DNA of 64,000 nt from Acetitomaculum ruminis DSM 5522 (GCF_900112085.1 NZ_FOJY01000006.1:62001-126000); one strand, 5' to 3'; shown: positions 6,938 to 16,595, counted from the stretch's first letter. Numbers and translations: made by a program. The notes: generated by a model not told the origin, from the letters alone.

Positions 6938-8341
6938 ATGAAAAAAATAAAAAGTATATTATTTGTTTTGCTTTCAATAGTAATTTTTTTGACTAATACA
7001 GATGTATCTTTTGCCTACTATGACAGGGGAGATGTAGGTATCACTTTAGGTCAAAGTAATATAAGTTTGGAAATCGGCGGCTCTGCCAGTGTCAGTGTAG
7101 CTTTATCCCCTGAAAAAGACAGACAATTACCAGGATGTGGTATGCCGGAATGCCCACAGGCTTGTGGAGAAGGTTGTCTTGATGAAAACGGCCAGTGTAC
7201 TTGTGGAGGAACGGAATACCAGACCTATTATACAAGTGTAGATGTAAGTAGTACTAATACATCAGTTGCAACGGCAGCTTTTGTAAATGGTGCTTTGGTT
7301 ATAAATGCCCTTAATGAAGGTGAGGCCACCATAACCGCAACAGCCTCTTTAAGACAGTTTACTTCCACTTCAAAGAATTTAAAGGTTACGGTAAAAGCTA
7401 AAGAAAACAACAATAACAGTAATAATTCAAATAGTGATGTAAAACCAGACACACCAAAAAACAACAGTGATAATACAAATAAAAAAGATGACAAAAATAA
7501 TCAAAATAAAAAAATAACAGTAAATACTAATGAAAATAAAAATACGGAAAATAATGATTCAGATAATAACGCCTCATCCATAACAGAAAATTCTACAAAA
7601 GAAAATCAGGATAATTCTAATGATTCTGTTGTAGATAATATAGAAACCAGTGAAGAAAAGATAATTGCAAAAGAAGAAACAAATGAAGAAGCTGAAAATG
7701 TTGAAAGTACAGAGTCTGAGGATTCAAAATTAAAAGTTATTGACAGTAAAAAAGGCCGTATCACCTATGTGGAAATAGGAAAAGGAAAAATGGGAAAACA
7801 GCTTTTTGAAAAAATAAAGGGTAGCGATGAATATCTTAACTTTCAATGTACAAATAAGAAAAAAATAGTGGGATATGCCTGGAAATTTTTTGGCAAAGAT
7901 GTGAAAGATGCCTTTGATGTTGACTTAAATATTGATATTTCTCAAAAGAAATTTAAAAATTGTAAAGATTTTGATGAGTCAAACAGTGTATTTATAAGAA
8001 CAAAAGCAGATAAACTGCCGGGAAAGGCAAAAGTTTTCATAGATATGGCAGACTATTTTGAAGATGGAAAAAATTACAGTTTTTATAAATATGATGAAGA
8101 TAATGAAAAAGTTATTTTAATTAATGATGATATAAAAATTGCATCCGGATATGCAAAGGTGAGCCTTGAAAAAGGTGGAAATTATATTTTGTCAAAAGAA
8201 AAAGATGATAAGGCTGTGCTAAGTGTTGATGAAATAGATAAAAAATCAGGTTCATTTAAATATGCTGCTATACTTCCAGCAGGTATTTTATTAATGACAG
8301 CAGCCGCAGTTTTCGTTTACAGAAAGAAAAAAGTCAAATGA
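6938..8341 (+). CDS. Membrane-anchored surface protein with Cys-rich Ig-like domain
   Basis: The 467-residue protein has a signal peptide (cleavage near residue 26, after SFA), then a Big_2-like Ig domain (about 34-150). Into this is inserted a cluster of six cysteines at 67, 72, 76, 80, 87 and 89, which could hold a metal or form disulfides. A long Asn/Lys/Glu/Ser-rich linker (about 152-265) follows, then a folded domain of unknown type (about 268-435). A final membrane segment with the tail YRKKKVK anchors it; there is no LPxTG motif. The stop overlaps the start of the ATPase gene by four bases, so it belongs to the same operon. It may present a captured ligand to the importer. Function is not established. 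Confidence 0.75.
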   Translation: MKKIKSILFVLLSIVIFLTNTDVSFAYYDRGDVGITLGQSNISLEIGGSASVSVALSPEKDRQLPGCGMPECPQACGEGCLDENGQCTCGGTEYQTYYTSVDVSSTNTSVATAAFVNGALVINALNEGEATITATASLRQFTSTSKNLKVTVKAKENNNNSNNSNSDVKPDTPKNNSDNTNKKDDKNNQNKKITVNTNENKNTENNDSDNNASSITENSTKENQDNSNDSVVDNIETSEEKIIAKEETNEEAENVESTESEDSKLKVIDSKKGRITYVEIGKGKMGKQLFEKIKGSDEYLNFQCTNKKKIVGYAWKFFGKDVKDAFDVDLNIDISQKKFKNCKDFDESNSVFIRTKADKLPGKAKVFIDMADYFEDGKNYSFYKYDEDNEKVILINDDIKIASGYAKVSLEKGGNYILSKEKDDKAVLSVDEIDKKSGSFKYAAILPAGILLMTAAAVFVYRKKKVK

Positions 8342-9063
8342 TAAGGGTTGAAAATCTTGAAAAAAATTTCGGAAAAAGGAAGATACTGGATAAAATTTCT
8401 CTACAGGTGGATTTAGGAGATATTTATGGAATTATTGGTTATAACGGGGTAGGAAAGACGACACTTCTTAAAACAATGGCTGGTATCTATAAAAGCGATA
8501 AGGGAAAGGTTACTTTAGATGACAAAGAAATATATGAAAATGCTTACTGTAAAAGCAAATGTTTTGTTATGACAGAGGAAGTCTCTTTCTTTCCCCAATC
8601 CTGTCTTGATGATATGTCAAAATTTTATAGGGGTTATTACAAAAATTTTGACTTAGAGATTTATGGAAATCTGAAAAAAGCTTTCATGATAGATGGCAAA
8701 CAAAAAAATAGAAGCTTTTCAAAAGGAATGTTAAGAAAGGCAGGACTCATAATAGCTTTTAGCGTAGGAGCAGATTATATATTTTTAGACGAAGCTTTTG
8801 ATGGTCTGGATTATTTAATGAGAAAATGGGTGGCTGATATGATAAGAAGCTATGTCAAAAAAAGAAAGGCAGCCATTATTATTGCTTCACATAATTTAAA
8901 TGAATTGGAAAATCTTGCCGGGAAAATAGCACTTTTGGATGAAGGAAGGTTTTCCTACAATGGAGAAGTTAAAAATATAAAAGAAAAATACGGTTTGAGT
9001 CTGGAAAAATTTTTTGAAAAAGAAAGAAAAATTGGAGAAGTTGATTGGAATGAAATCTTTTAA
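8338..9063 (+). CDS. ABC transporter ATPase, YtrB/BcrA-like
   Basis: The 241-residue ATPase has Walker A GYNGVGKT at 34-41, Walker B YIFLDE at 147-152, and the degenerate signature FSKGM at 127-131 in place of LSGGQ, as in the YtrB/BcrA subgroup that works with exporter-type permeases. The switch histidine is in IIASHNLNEL. The ATG overlaps the stop of the previous gene (ATGA), and the permease gene begins inside its 3' end, so expression is coupled on both sides. It should power the permease at 9050-11230. It is distinct from the FecE-type ATPase at 13645, which serves the importer. Confidence 0.9.
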   Translation: MIRVENLEKNFGKRKILDKISLQVDLGDIYGIIGYNGVGKTTLLKTMAGIYKSDKGKVTLDDKEIYENAYCKSKCFVMTEEVSFFPQSCLDDMSKFYRGYYKNFDLEIYGNLKKAFMIDGKQKNRSFSKGMLRKAGLIIAFSVGADYIFLDEAFDGLDYLMRKWVADMIRSYVKKRKAAIIIASHNLNELENLAGKIALLDEGRFSYNGEVKNIKEKYGLSLEKFFEKERKIGEVDWNEIF

Positions 9064-11230
9064 TAAAAAATGTGGAAGATATGATTTTTATATAGCACTA
9101 AAGAAAAATTTTTGGATTTTTTTATTATTTCTTTTTGCTTTTATCCTTCTGATACCCTTTTCTACAGTGGGTTTAAAGAAAGATTCCATGTTTGAGATTT
9201 CTTTTACCCACGATCAGGTAAAATGGAGATTTTTAAATGAAAAAGTACTAATAATAACCCTGGCACTTTTTATAATTTCAGGCATTTTACAAGCATTTTT
9301 TGCTTTTGATTTTTTGCTGAAAAAAAGAGAAACGACTATGTTTTTATCCTTAGGTATTACAAGAAAAAGGATGTTTTTAAACAGGAGTCTTGCTGGTGTG
9401 ATTTATCTTTTAATATCTGCATTTTTACCAATGTGTATTTCTCTTTTTTTAAACAAAATGGCAGTTGGTCTTTATGAAAAAGAAGTAGTAACATGTCTTT
9501 ATTTATCAGGGGGATTTTTCCTTGTGGAGCTTTTGGCATTTTTTATTACTTCTGTTGGAATTTTTATTTCGGGAACATATTTGGAAGCCTTTGTTTATGG
9601 CATGGGGCTAATGAGTTTACCAACTGCATTGACCTTTAGTTTAGGCAGTTTCTTAAATGGTTTATGTCTTGGTAATGCTTATGGCAGGAAAAATTATTTT
9701 GGAGAATATGTTACAGGAAAATCCTTTATAAAAATGTTTTTTAAAGCAAGTCCTTTGACCTTCTTTTATGATGAGCTTTGTAAGCATTATACCTTTGTAA
9801 GACCAAATAAGAGTCCCATTCCTCCTGGTATAAATATAAAAATCCTGACAGTATGGATTTTTGTTTTAGTTTTAATAGTTTTTCTTGCATTTATTATTTT
9901 TGAAAAAAGAAAGGCTGAGCATGCCGGAATTATGGGAAAAACCGGTATTTTGCCAGATATTTATCTGAATATGGCAGCAGTAATTATATTTGCAGTATCC
10001 CTAAAAATATTTGGAGATTTTGGACTGGTTTTTGTTTTTGTTTCTGCCACAATAACAGCCCTTTTGGCGCATTTGTTTTTAAAAAAAATAATGTTTGGTT
10101 GTGATCTGAAAATAAAAAATACCTGTATCTCTTTTGGAATAGGGATGTCTTTTGTAACTGCCATTTTTATTCTTTTCCTTAATTTACCGGGGATTATTTA
10201 TGGAAATCTATCTTCTAAAGAAATAGAAAGTGCAAGGGTTTCCTATATAGGTTCACCTGATTATATATATGGTAAAGCTTTGGGCAGCAGTATTAATAAA
10301 ACAAATTACATATTAAATGAAATAAGCTTCGAGAATAAAGAGGAGATAAAAAAGCTTCTTTTAATTCAAAAAAAGTTTATTGAATCAGGAAATTTATCTT
10401 TTAAAACTGATAAAAAACATTTTGAAAATACGGTAGTTCCCGTGGATCTTGTTTTTTCATATAAAGATAAAAAAGGAAAAATAAGCACATTTTATTATGA
10501 TAGGGCTAACATGTCAGAATTAGAAGAAATGCTTAATTTGGATGATACAAAAACAGTCAGAGAAAAACAAAGCCAGGTGATTTTAGGAGATGATCTTGGA
10601 AGTGAAAGTGTCACCTGGGCACAAAATGCCTATCAAAAAGGAGAGGTATATCTTTGTGATAAGTTCTTTGAAAATTCATATAGCTTAAACTTAAACGATA
10701 AAACAAGAAAAATGCTTTTGAAGGCTATTAATGCTGATATTTCTAAAGAAAGCAGTAAAGAAAGATATTTTAGTAAGGCTGACGCAGTTGGAGTATTAAT
10801 GTTTACCTTAAATCCTGATGTGGATACCAAAAGTTTTTCCTATAGTTTAAATAACACTTTTATATATTTGACTAAGGATTATGAAAATACAATTAAGCTT
10901 TTAAAAGACAATGATTTATATAATTTGATAGATAGAAATTTTGAAATAGAAAGCATTACCTTACAGGAATTTAATCCTTATGATTCAGCTGTAAATTCTT
11001 TGTCTAATCCTTTTTCATTGTATTTTATGTCCTATGTTACAGATTCTAACGATGATTTTATGATAAAAAAGGACTTTGGAAATGAAAATGTGATTACAGA
11101 TAAAGAAAAAATAGAAAAAATGAGGCCAAAATTAAAAAATGCCTATTATTTAAGCCGGGGAGGCAGTTTAGCCTGTGTAAAGCTTAAAGGAAATGACAGG
11201 TATGTGTATATGTTTTTGCCGGAAAAGTAA
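9050..11230 (+). CDS. Large ABC permease with long C-terminal extracellular region
   Basis: I place the start at ATG 9050 (MKSFNKKCGRYDFY), 14 bases inside the ATPase gene; a TTG at 9014 in the same frame has no ribosome binding site. The 726-residue protein has about eight membrane segments in the first 380 residues, then about 330 hydrophilic residues with no further membrane helix, so the C-terminus should lie outside the cell. This layout is seen in some long ABC-2-type permeases of Clostridia. The substrate is unknown. Because it sits between surface-protein genes and an importer it may move a peptide or a carrier molecule, or help place the surface proteins. That is inference. Confidence 0.75.
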   Translation: MKSFNKKCGRYDFYIALKKNFWIFLLFLFAFILLIPFSTVGLKKDSMFEISFTHDQVKWRFLNEKVLIITLALFIISGILQAFFAFDFLLKKRETTMFLSLGITRKRMFLNRSLAGVIYLLISAFLPMCISLFLNKMAVGLYEKEVVTCLYLSGGFFLVELLAFFITSVGIFISGTYLEAFVYGMGLMSLPTALTFSLGSFLNGLCLGNAYGRKNYFGEYVTGKSFIKMFFKASPLTFFYDELCKHYTFVRPNKSPIPPGINIKILTVWIFVLVLIVFLAFIIFEKRKAEHAGIMGKTGILPDIYLNMAAVIIFAVSLKIFGDFGLVFVFVSATITALLAHLFLKKIMFGCDLKIKNTCISFGIGMSFVTAIFILFLNLPGIIYGNLSSKEIESARVSYIGSPDYIYGKALGSSINKTNYILNEISFENKEEIKKLLLIQKKFIESGNLSFKTDKKHFENTVVPVDLVFSYKDKKGKISTFYYDRANMSELEEMLNLDDTKTVREKQSQVILGDDLGSESVTWAQNAYQKGEVYLCDKFFENSYSLNLNDKTRKMLLKAINADISKESSKERYFSKADAVGVLMFTLNPDVDTKSFSYSLNNTFIYLTKDYENTIKLLKDNDLYNLIDRNFEIESITLQEFNPYDSAVNSLSNPFSLYFMSYVTDSNDDFMIKKDFGNENVITDKEKIEKMRPKLKNAYYLSRGGSLACVKLKGNDRYVYMFLPEK

Positions 11231-11243
11231 AGTGGAGAAGCAG

Positions 11244-12248
11244 ATGAATAATGTAAAAAACATAAAAGTATTATATACAATTTTAATCCTGCTTTTAATA
11301 GGAGTTTTTATTATTTCGCTAATTGCAGGAAGGTATGCTATTTCTGTTAGGGAAATAGTTAATATTCTAAAGGGAAGTGCAAAAAAGATGGATGAAACCG
11401 TATTTTTTAATATCAGACTTCCAAGAATTCTTTGTGCAGGGATAATCGGAGCAGGGCTTTCAGTTTCAGGAGCTTCATATCAGGGAATTTTTAGAAATCC
11501 ATGTGTTTCTCCGGATATTTTAGGGGCTTCTGCAGGAGCAGGGTTTGGAGCAGTACTGGCTTTGTTTTTGGGTGTGGGAAGTGTTTATCTATCCCTTATT
11601 TCCTTTGTAACAGGGATAGCTGCTGTAGGTTTTACAATATTTGTGGCAGGTTTTTTGAATAATGGAATGAATAATTCCAAAATGATTCTTATTCTTTGCG
11701 GAATGATAACAACATCCCTCTTTCAGGCATTTATTTCCATGGTGAAGTTGGTTGCGGACCCTTATGATACACTGCCTTCCATAACTTTTTGGTTAATGGG
11801 AGGGTTTACTTATATAACTTCAGATGATGTTTTACTTATTTTGTCTGTAACTATGGCAGGAATGATTCCTTTAATGCTTTTAAGATGGAGAATTAATCTT
11901 ATGACTTTTTCAGAAGAGGAAGCTTATTCCATGGGAGTAAATATAAAAGCTATTAAATATATCACAATTATATGCGCTACCTTAATGAGTGCTATAGCTG
12001 TGGCAAAGGGTGGGATGATTGGCTGGATTGGCCTGGTGGTTCCCCACTTTTCAAGGCAGATTATGGGGCCGGATTATAAAAAGATGCTTCCGGTATCAGC
12101 GCTTCTCGGGGCAATTTTTACTATAATCACAGACGATTTTGCCAGAACATTTTTTGCCCAGGAATTACCTATTGGCATTCTTACAGCACTAGTGGGGGCA
12201 CCGGTGTTTATTTATCTTTTATATCAGGCAAAGGAGGGATTTAGTTGA
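11244..12248 (+). CDS. FecCD-family permease (iron, siderophore, heme or cobalamin type)
   Basis: I chose ATG 11244, which has GGAG eight bases upstream; an in-frame earlier start would lie inside the previous gene. The 334-residue protein is a typical single FecCD permease with about nine to ten membrane segments, the N-terminal motif RLPRILCAGIIGAGLSVSGA, FRNPCVSPDILGASAGAGFGA, and GWIGLVVPHFSRQIMGPDY near the end. The family imports iron complexes, heme or corrinoids as a homodimer with a FecE-type ATPase and a binding lipoprotein. Both partners follow directly, with overlaps of four bases and one base. Confidence 0.92.
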   Translation: MNNVKNIKVLYTILILLLIGVFIISLIAGRYAISVREIVNILKGSAKKMDETVFFNIRLPRILCAGIIGAGLSVSGASYQGIFRNPCVSPDILGASAGAGFGAVLALFLGVGSVYLSLISFVTGIAAVGFTIFVAGFLNNGMNNSKMILILCGMITTSLFQAFISMVKLVADPYDTLPSITFWLMGGFTYITSDDVLLILSVTMAGMIPLMLLRWRINLMTFSEEEAYSMGVNIKAIKYITIICATLMSAIAVAKGGMIGWIGLVVPHFSRQIMGPDYKKMLPVSALLGAIFTIITDDFARTFFAQELPIGILTALVGAPVFIYLLYQAKEGFS

Positions 12249-13645
12249 AAAAAAATATAAGACTAATGATTATTTCAATATTTGCCATAACATTTTTAAC
12301 TTCCTGTGGAGAGAAAAAACTTGTTTTACAGGTGAGTGTAGAGGGGAGCCTGAAAAATAGCGGAGTTATAAATTATTTGGGTTATGAAATGAATGTTTAT
12401 AAAGACGAAGCAGATAATCCTTGCGGGGATTGCCCTCTTCAACCGGTTTGCCTTTACAAGGGAGCAGATGGAAAAGAAGTTGCCGGTAATATTGCCAAAG
12501 CTCTTAAAGAATCAAATGGAGACTGGGAGGTTGAGGTAAATAAAAACATTATTACATTAAAGGAAAAAGAAAAGGGATGTATTGATGAAATACAGGGATT
12601 TTCGGGCCCTGAGGGGATTAGTTTTAAAGAAAAAATAATATCCGGACATGCAAAAGTAATAAAGGCATCAGAAAATATTGAAAATGTAAGTGCTGATGAA
12701 ACAATTGGTTTTTCTGACCCTGAATCAATAGCCGCCCTTTATGGGCCATCCTATGAAATGCTTACGGTATTAGGAGCAGAAGACAGGATAGTAGTAAGAG
12801 CTGATGTTCAAACAGACAGCTTTCCCTGGGCAAAAGTGGTTTTTAAAAGGATAAAAGATGTTCCGGAAATAGAAAATGTTCATTCTTTGGTAAATGTTGA
12901 GGAAGTTTTAGGATATTCACCGGATTTTGTATATACCTTTCCAAGACAAAATGAACTTGCACAGTTAAAAAAAGCAGGAGTAATGTCCCTTGCTGGAAAA
13001 AGCTTTAAAAAATTATCTGACACACCGGAATTTTTAATCAAATACGCAAAAACCCTTAATAAGGATGCTTTAAAAAAGGCAAGAGAATATCAGAAATACT
13101 ACAGGGAAAAGTTAAAAGAAATAAAATCTGTATCAGATAATTTAAAGGAAGAAGAAAAGCCGGTAGTTTACTATGCCGGAGTGGATATATTAACCACCTA
13201 TGGAAATCAATCAGATATGGTGGAAGTGATAGAAGCAGCAGGAGGAAAAGCGGCAAGTGCCAATTTAGATGCAGCTGCCAGAACTCAGATTAGTTATGAA
13301 CAGCTGGCAAAATGGAATCCGGATGTGATTTTTATTGACCATGGTGGTATGAATGATGGAAAAACAGGAGAAGAAATAAAAGAGAATTTATTTTCTTCCA
13401 AGGCTTATAAAGACATAGAAGCTGTAAAAAAAGGGAAAGTATATTTATCACCTTCAGGAGTGTTTTATTGGGATATGGGACTTCAAAAGATACTTCTTGT
13501 GGAATATATGGCAAAAACTCTTCATCCAAAGGAATATGAAAGTCTTGATATGAACAGTGAACTGAGAAGTTTTTATAAGAAATTTTACAATTATTCACTT
13601 AGCAAAGAAGATGCAGAAAAAATTTTAAACAGGGAAGAACCGTAA
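12245..13645 (+). CDS. FecB-type substrate-binding lipoprotein with an extra Cys-rich N-terminal module
   Basis: Translation most likely begins at TTG 12245, with GGAGGG upstream and a 4-base overlap with the permease stop. The lipobox is at Cys21 (LTSC). Unlike ordinary binding proteins of this family (about 300-340 residues), the 466-residue protein carries an extra N-terminal module (about 25-115) with Cys60, Cys63, Cys69 and Cys112, containing CGDCPLQPVC. The periplasmic-binding fold begins near residue 130 (TIGFSDPESIAALYG) and runs to the end, with the helix-type linker typical of siderophore, heme and cobalamin binders. The extra module resembles part of two other secreted proteins in the cluster (AGNIAKALKES, then NIITLKEKE). 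The ligand is unknown; a metal complex or tetrapyrrole is my guess. Confidence 0.85.
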   Translation: MKKNIRLMIISIFAITFLTSCGEKKLVLQVSVEGSLKNSGVINYLGYEMNVYKDEADNPCGDCPLQPVCLYKGADGKEVAGNIAKALKESNGDWEVEVNKNIITLKEKEKGCIDEIQGFSGPEGISFKEKIISGHAKVIKASENIENVSADETIGFSDPESIAALYGPSYEMLTVLGAEDRIVVRADVQTDSFPWAKVVFKRIKDVPEIENVHSLVNVEEVLGYSPDFVYTFPRQNELAQLKKAGVMSLAGKSFKKLSDTPEFLIKYAKTLNKDALKKAREYQKYYREKLKEIKSVSDNLKEEEKPVVYYAGVDILTTYGNQSDMVEVIEAAGGKAASANLDAAARTQISYEQLAKWNPDVIFIDHGGMNDGKTGEEIKENLFSSKAYKDIEAVKKGKVYLSPSGVFYWDMGLQKILLVEYMAKTLHPKEYESLDMNSELRSFYKKFYNYSLSKEDAEKILNREEP

Positions 13646-14415
13646 TGATAAAAATAGATAATCTGACTTTAGGATACAAGAAAAAAGACCATGTTAAAGA
13701 AATAATTAAAGAACTTAGTTTTTCGTTAAATAAAGGAGAACTTTTGTGTATTCTTGGAGAAAACGGAGTGGGAAAAACCACTCTTTATAAGGGGATTCTT
13801 GGACTGATTAAACCTTTAAAAGGACAGATTTTAATCGATGATGTGGATAATGAAAGTCTTTCTTCAAACAAGCGTGGAAAACTGATTTCTTATGTACCTC
13901 AATATCATGTCCCACCATTTCCATATAAGGTTTTGGATGTAGTTTTAATGGCAAGAGGTGCACATATTTCAAAAATTTCCTCTCCAAAAAAGAAAGATAT
14001 TGAAATTGCTGTAAATGCTTTAGAAACATTAAATATAAAATCTCTTATGAATGAGGATTATACAAGGATAAGCGGTGGAGAAAGACAGCTGGTATTAATA
14101 GCCAGAGCTTTGGCTCAGGATACGGATTATATTTTTTTGGACGAACCCACCTCGAATCTGGATTTTGGAAATCAGTTAAGGGTAATTAAATGGTTAGACA
14201 GCCTTTCTAAAAAAGGAAAAGGTGTATGCTTTACCTCTCACAATCCCAGACAGGCTTTAATGTTTAATACAAAGGTATTGATATTGTTAAAGGATCATTT
14301 TATATGGGGAAATGCAAACAATATAATTGACTCTAAGCTTATAAGTGATATGTATGGGATTGATGTTAGGGTACGGGAAAGAAACATTGAAACTTTTTTA
14401 GAAGGCATAAGGTAA
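13645..14415 (+). CDS. FecE-type ABC importer ATPase
   Basis: The 256-residue protein has Walker A GENGVGKTT, the Q-loop PQYHVPPFPY, signature ISGGERQLVLIARAL, Walker B YIFLDEPTS and the switch histidine in CFTSHNP. These match ATPases that drive FecCD permeases for iron complexes, heme and cobalamin. The start codon overlaps the stop of the binding-protein gene by one base. With the genes at 11244 and 12245 it makes a complete importer. The C-terminus is a short extension common in the family. Confidence 0.92.
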   Translation: MIKIDNLTLGYKKKDHVKEIIKELSFSLNKGELLCILGENGVGKTTLYKGILGLIKPLKGQILIDDVDNESLSSNKRGKLISYVPQYHVPPFPYKVLDVVLMARGAHISKISSPKKKDIEIAVNALETLNIKSLMNEDYTRISGGERQLVLIARALAQDTDYIFLDEPTSNLDFGNQLRVIKWLDSLSKKGKGVCFTSHNPRQALMFNTKVLILLKDHFIWGNANNIIDSKLISDMYGIDVRVRERNIETFLEGIR

Positions 14416-14464
14416 ATTCATAATTATTAATGTATTTATGTGTGAAAATAGGAAGGAGGAAATT

Positions 14465-16573
14465 ATGAATTTTTTAAAAAAAACAATTGCATGGATTTTA
14501 ATCTTTGCAACAGTATTTACTACAGCATCTTTTAAAGAGCTGACCCTGGTGTACGCCGAAAAAGCAGATAAAACAACTGTAGTATCTTTTAGTGTTAAAG
14601 CTTTAGAACATGATGTTAAGGATGAGGAAACAAATTGTATCCTTAAAATTTTAGTTGATTTCAATAAGGAAATTACGATAAAAGATCATGATAAAGCCCT
14701 TTCGGAAATTTCAGTAAAAATATCCGGAAATGACGCAAAGATTACAAGAACAATGGATGTGGCTGTTAATGAAAGTGATGAAAAACAGTTAATTATTACC
14801 TTGACAACAAATAGCTGGTCAGCTTTATATGGTGGACTTATGGAGGTATCAGCTGATTCACTTACAAGTATTGTATCAAAATCAAATCCTGAAGAAACAG
14901 TTGAATTTCTGCCGTTTTCAACCTATGCACCAACCGGGATTAAACTTTCAAATGAAATTACTCTGTCAAGTGCAGATACAACAGCTTCAACAAAGGTTAC
15001 CGTCACAAGTCCTGCCAGCATGAGAGGTATGTTTCATTATGTACTGCTTTTTGAAGGAAAACCGGTATTAACTCCTGATTCTACTAACTGGTATGCAGGT
15101 GCTCTTACAGGTCATGCTCATAATTTTAATACCATGACACAGGAAAATTTTGCTTCTACCATGGCTATGGCAATAAATTCCATTAATGGTTATTCTGCAG
15201 CGGTTGACAGTGAAGATGCAAAAAGCTTTATTGTAACAAGAGATGAAAAAGGTGCCACTACAAAAGGCATAGAAGTTGTAATGCTTGATGACGAAGGCTC
15301 ACAAAATCTTTGCCTTAATGCAATATTAAAAGAAAAATATGACACATTAACAAAGATAAAGAGCGAATATTTAGCTGTTAAAAATGCAGAAAAAATAAAA
15401 TTAGATGACTCTGCTTTACTTACTAAGGCTGATGAATTAATGGATAATTTAAAAGTAAGCTTTAATGAAGAAACATTAAATGCTCCTTTAATTTCCTTTG
15501 AAAATGTTTCTGAATTTAATTTTGAGGCAGCAAAATGCTTATCAGATTTGAAGGCGAAAGTCTTTACTCCGGCAGATAAACTGACGGCTAAAGATTATGT
15601 TCCTGAAGAAGAAAAAGTAACAATAGTATTTAATGATTTAAATTACGCATCCACTATAAATACAATAGCCCTTGATGATGTAGTATTGTCAAGTAAAGAT
15701 TATAACTTAAAGAATGGTATTTTGAATTTAAGTGAAAAATTATTCACAAAGGGTGAAAGAGCTACATATAATCTTTCATTTACAAGTTCAAAATATTATA
15801 AGGATTACATTGTTAAAATAAAAATTGATAAAAACCCGTCTTGTAGTTTAAATGTGACAGATAAAACTTTAAAAAAAGGTGAAAATTTCCAGCTTAAACT
15901 TGTTTCTACCATAGAAGACAGTATAGTGGATGCAGTTTCCTCCAACGAAAAAATTGTTACAGTAGATAAAAACGGAGGCATTAAGGCTATTGCACCGGGA
16001 AGTGCCACTATAACAGTTACAACTTTAAGAGGAAATGAATTAAAATGTAATATTATTGTTCCTTATACAATTACCTACAGATTAAACGGAGGAAAGAACA
16101 ACAAATCCAATCCGGATTCTTATACAAAAGCATTTACTCTTAAAAACCCTGTAAGAAGTAAATATAGATTTGCAGGATGGTATACAGATTCTAAATTTAT
16201 CCATAAAATTTCTAAGATTAGTGCAAAGAATAAGAAAAGTTATACACTTTATGCAAAATGGGTAAAGGTAACGGTAAAAACACCTACACGGGTAAAAGCA
16301 TCTAAGATTACCAAAAAAACTGCAGAAATAAAATTTGATGCCATAAAATCCGTAGAAGGATATGAAGTTTTTTATTCAACAGATAAAAACTTTAAAAATG
16401 CTTTGAAAGTTATATTTTGGGCTAATAATAATGATAAACAGATAAAACTAAAACTAAAAGCATTAAAATCTAAAAAGAAATATTATGTAAAGGTAAGGGC
16501 TTATAAATTAGACTCTGCCAATAAAAAAGTTTTTGGTAACTACAGCAAAAAGCTTCAATTTATAGCCAGATAA
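14465..16573 (+). CDS. Large secreted multidomain protein with HID-like, Big_2, InlB-repeat and Fn3-like segments
   Basis: The start at 14465 follows GGAGGAAATT. A signal peptide ends near residue 31 (VYA). Residues about 35-280 resemble the lipoprotein at 6117 and contain GHAHNF at 216-221. Residues about 385-455 match the pattern of the hemoglobin-interacting domain known from streptococcal Shr (IALDDVVLSSKDYNLKNG, then TYNLSFTSSKYYKDY). Then come a Big_2-type Ig domain (about 458-532), an InlB B-type repeat (about 535-602, YRLNGG through FAGWYTD to LYAKW) and a fibronectin-III-like end (about 605-702). No anchor is visible, so it is probably released or held by its C-terminal domains. It probably captures the ligand for the importer. 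The HID reading is by eye. Confidence 0.75.
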   Translation: MNFLKKTIAWILIFATVFTTASFKELTLVYAEKADKTTVVSFSVKALEHDVKDEETNCILKILVDFNKEITIKDHDKALSEISVKISGNDAKITRTMDVAVNESDEKQLIITLTTNSWSALYGGLMEVSADSLTSIVSKSNPEETVEFLPFSTYAPTGIKLSNEITLSSADTTASTKVTVTSPASMRGMFHYVLLFEGKPVLTPDSTNWYAGALTGHAHNFNTMTQENFASTMAMAINSINGYSAAVDSEDAKSFIVTRDEKGATTKGIEVVMLDDEGSQNLCLNAILKEKYDTLTKIKSEYLAVKNAEKIKLDDSALLTKADELMDNLKVSFNEETLNAPLISFENVSEFNFEAAKCLSDLKAKVFTPADKLTAKDYVPEEEKVTIVFNDLNYASTINTIALDDVVLSSKDYNLKNGILNLSEKLFTKGERATYNLSFTSSKYYKDYIVKIKIDKNPSCSLNVTDKTLKKGENFQLKLVSTIEDSIVDAVSSNEKIVTVDKNGGIKAIAPGSATITVTTLRGNELKCNIIVPYTITYRLNGGKNNKSNPDSYTKAFTLKNPVRSKYRFAGWYTDSKFIHKISKISAKNKKSYTLYAKWVKVTVKTPTRVKASKITKKTAEIKFDAIKSVEGYEVFYSTDKNFKNALKVIFWANNNDKQIKLKLKALKSKKKYYVKVRAYKLDSANKKVFGNYSKKLQFIAR

Positions 16574-16595
16574 TCAAAAAAACAAGGTAAAAAAT

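Noticed and set aside
8200-8341. Sortase anchor at the C-terminus of the Cys-rich Ig-like protein
   Set aside because: There is a membrane helix and basic tail, but no LPxTG or close variant before it.
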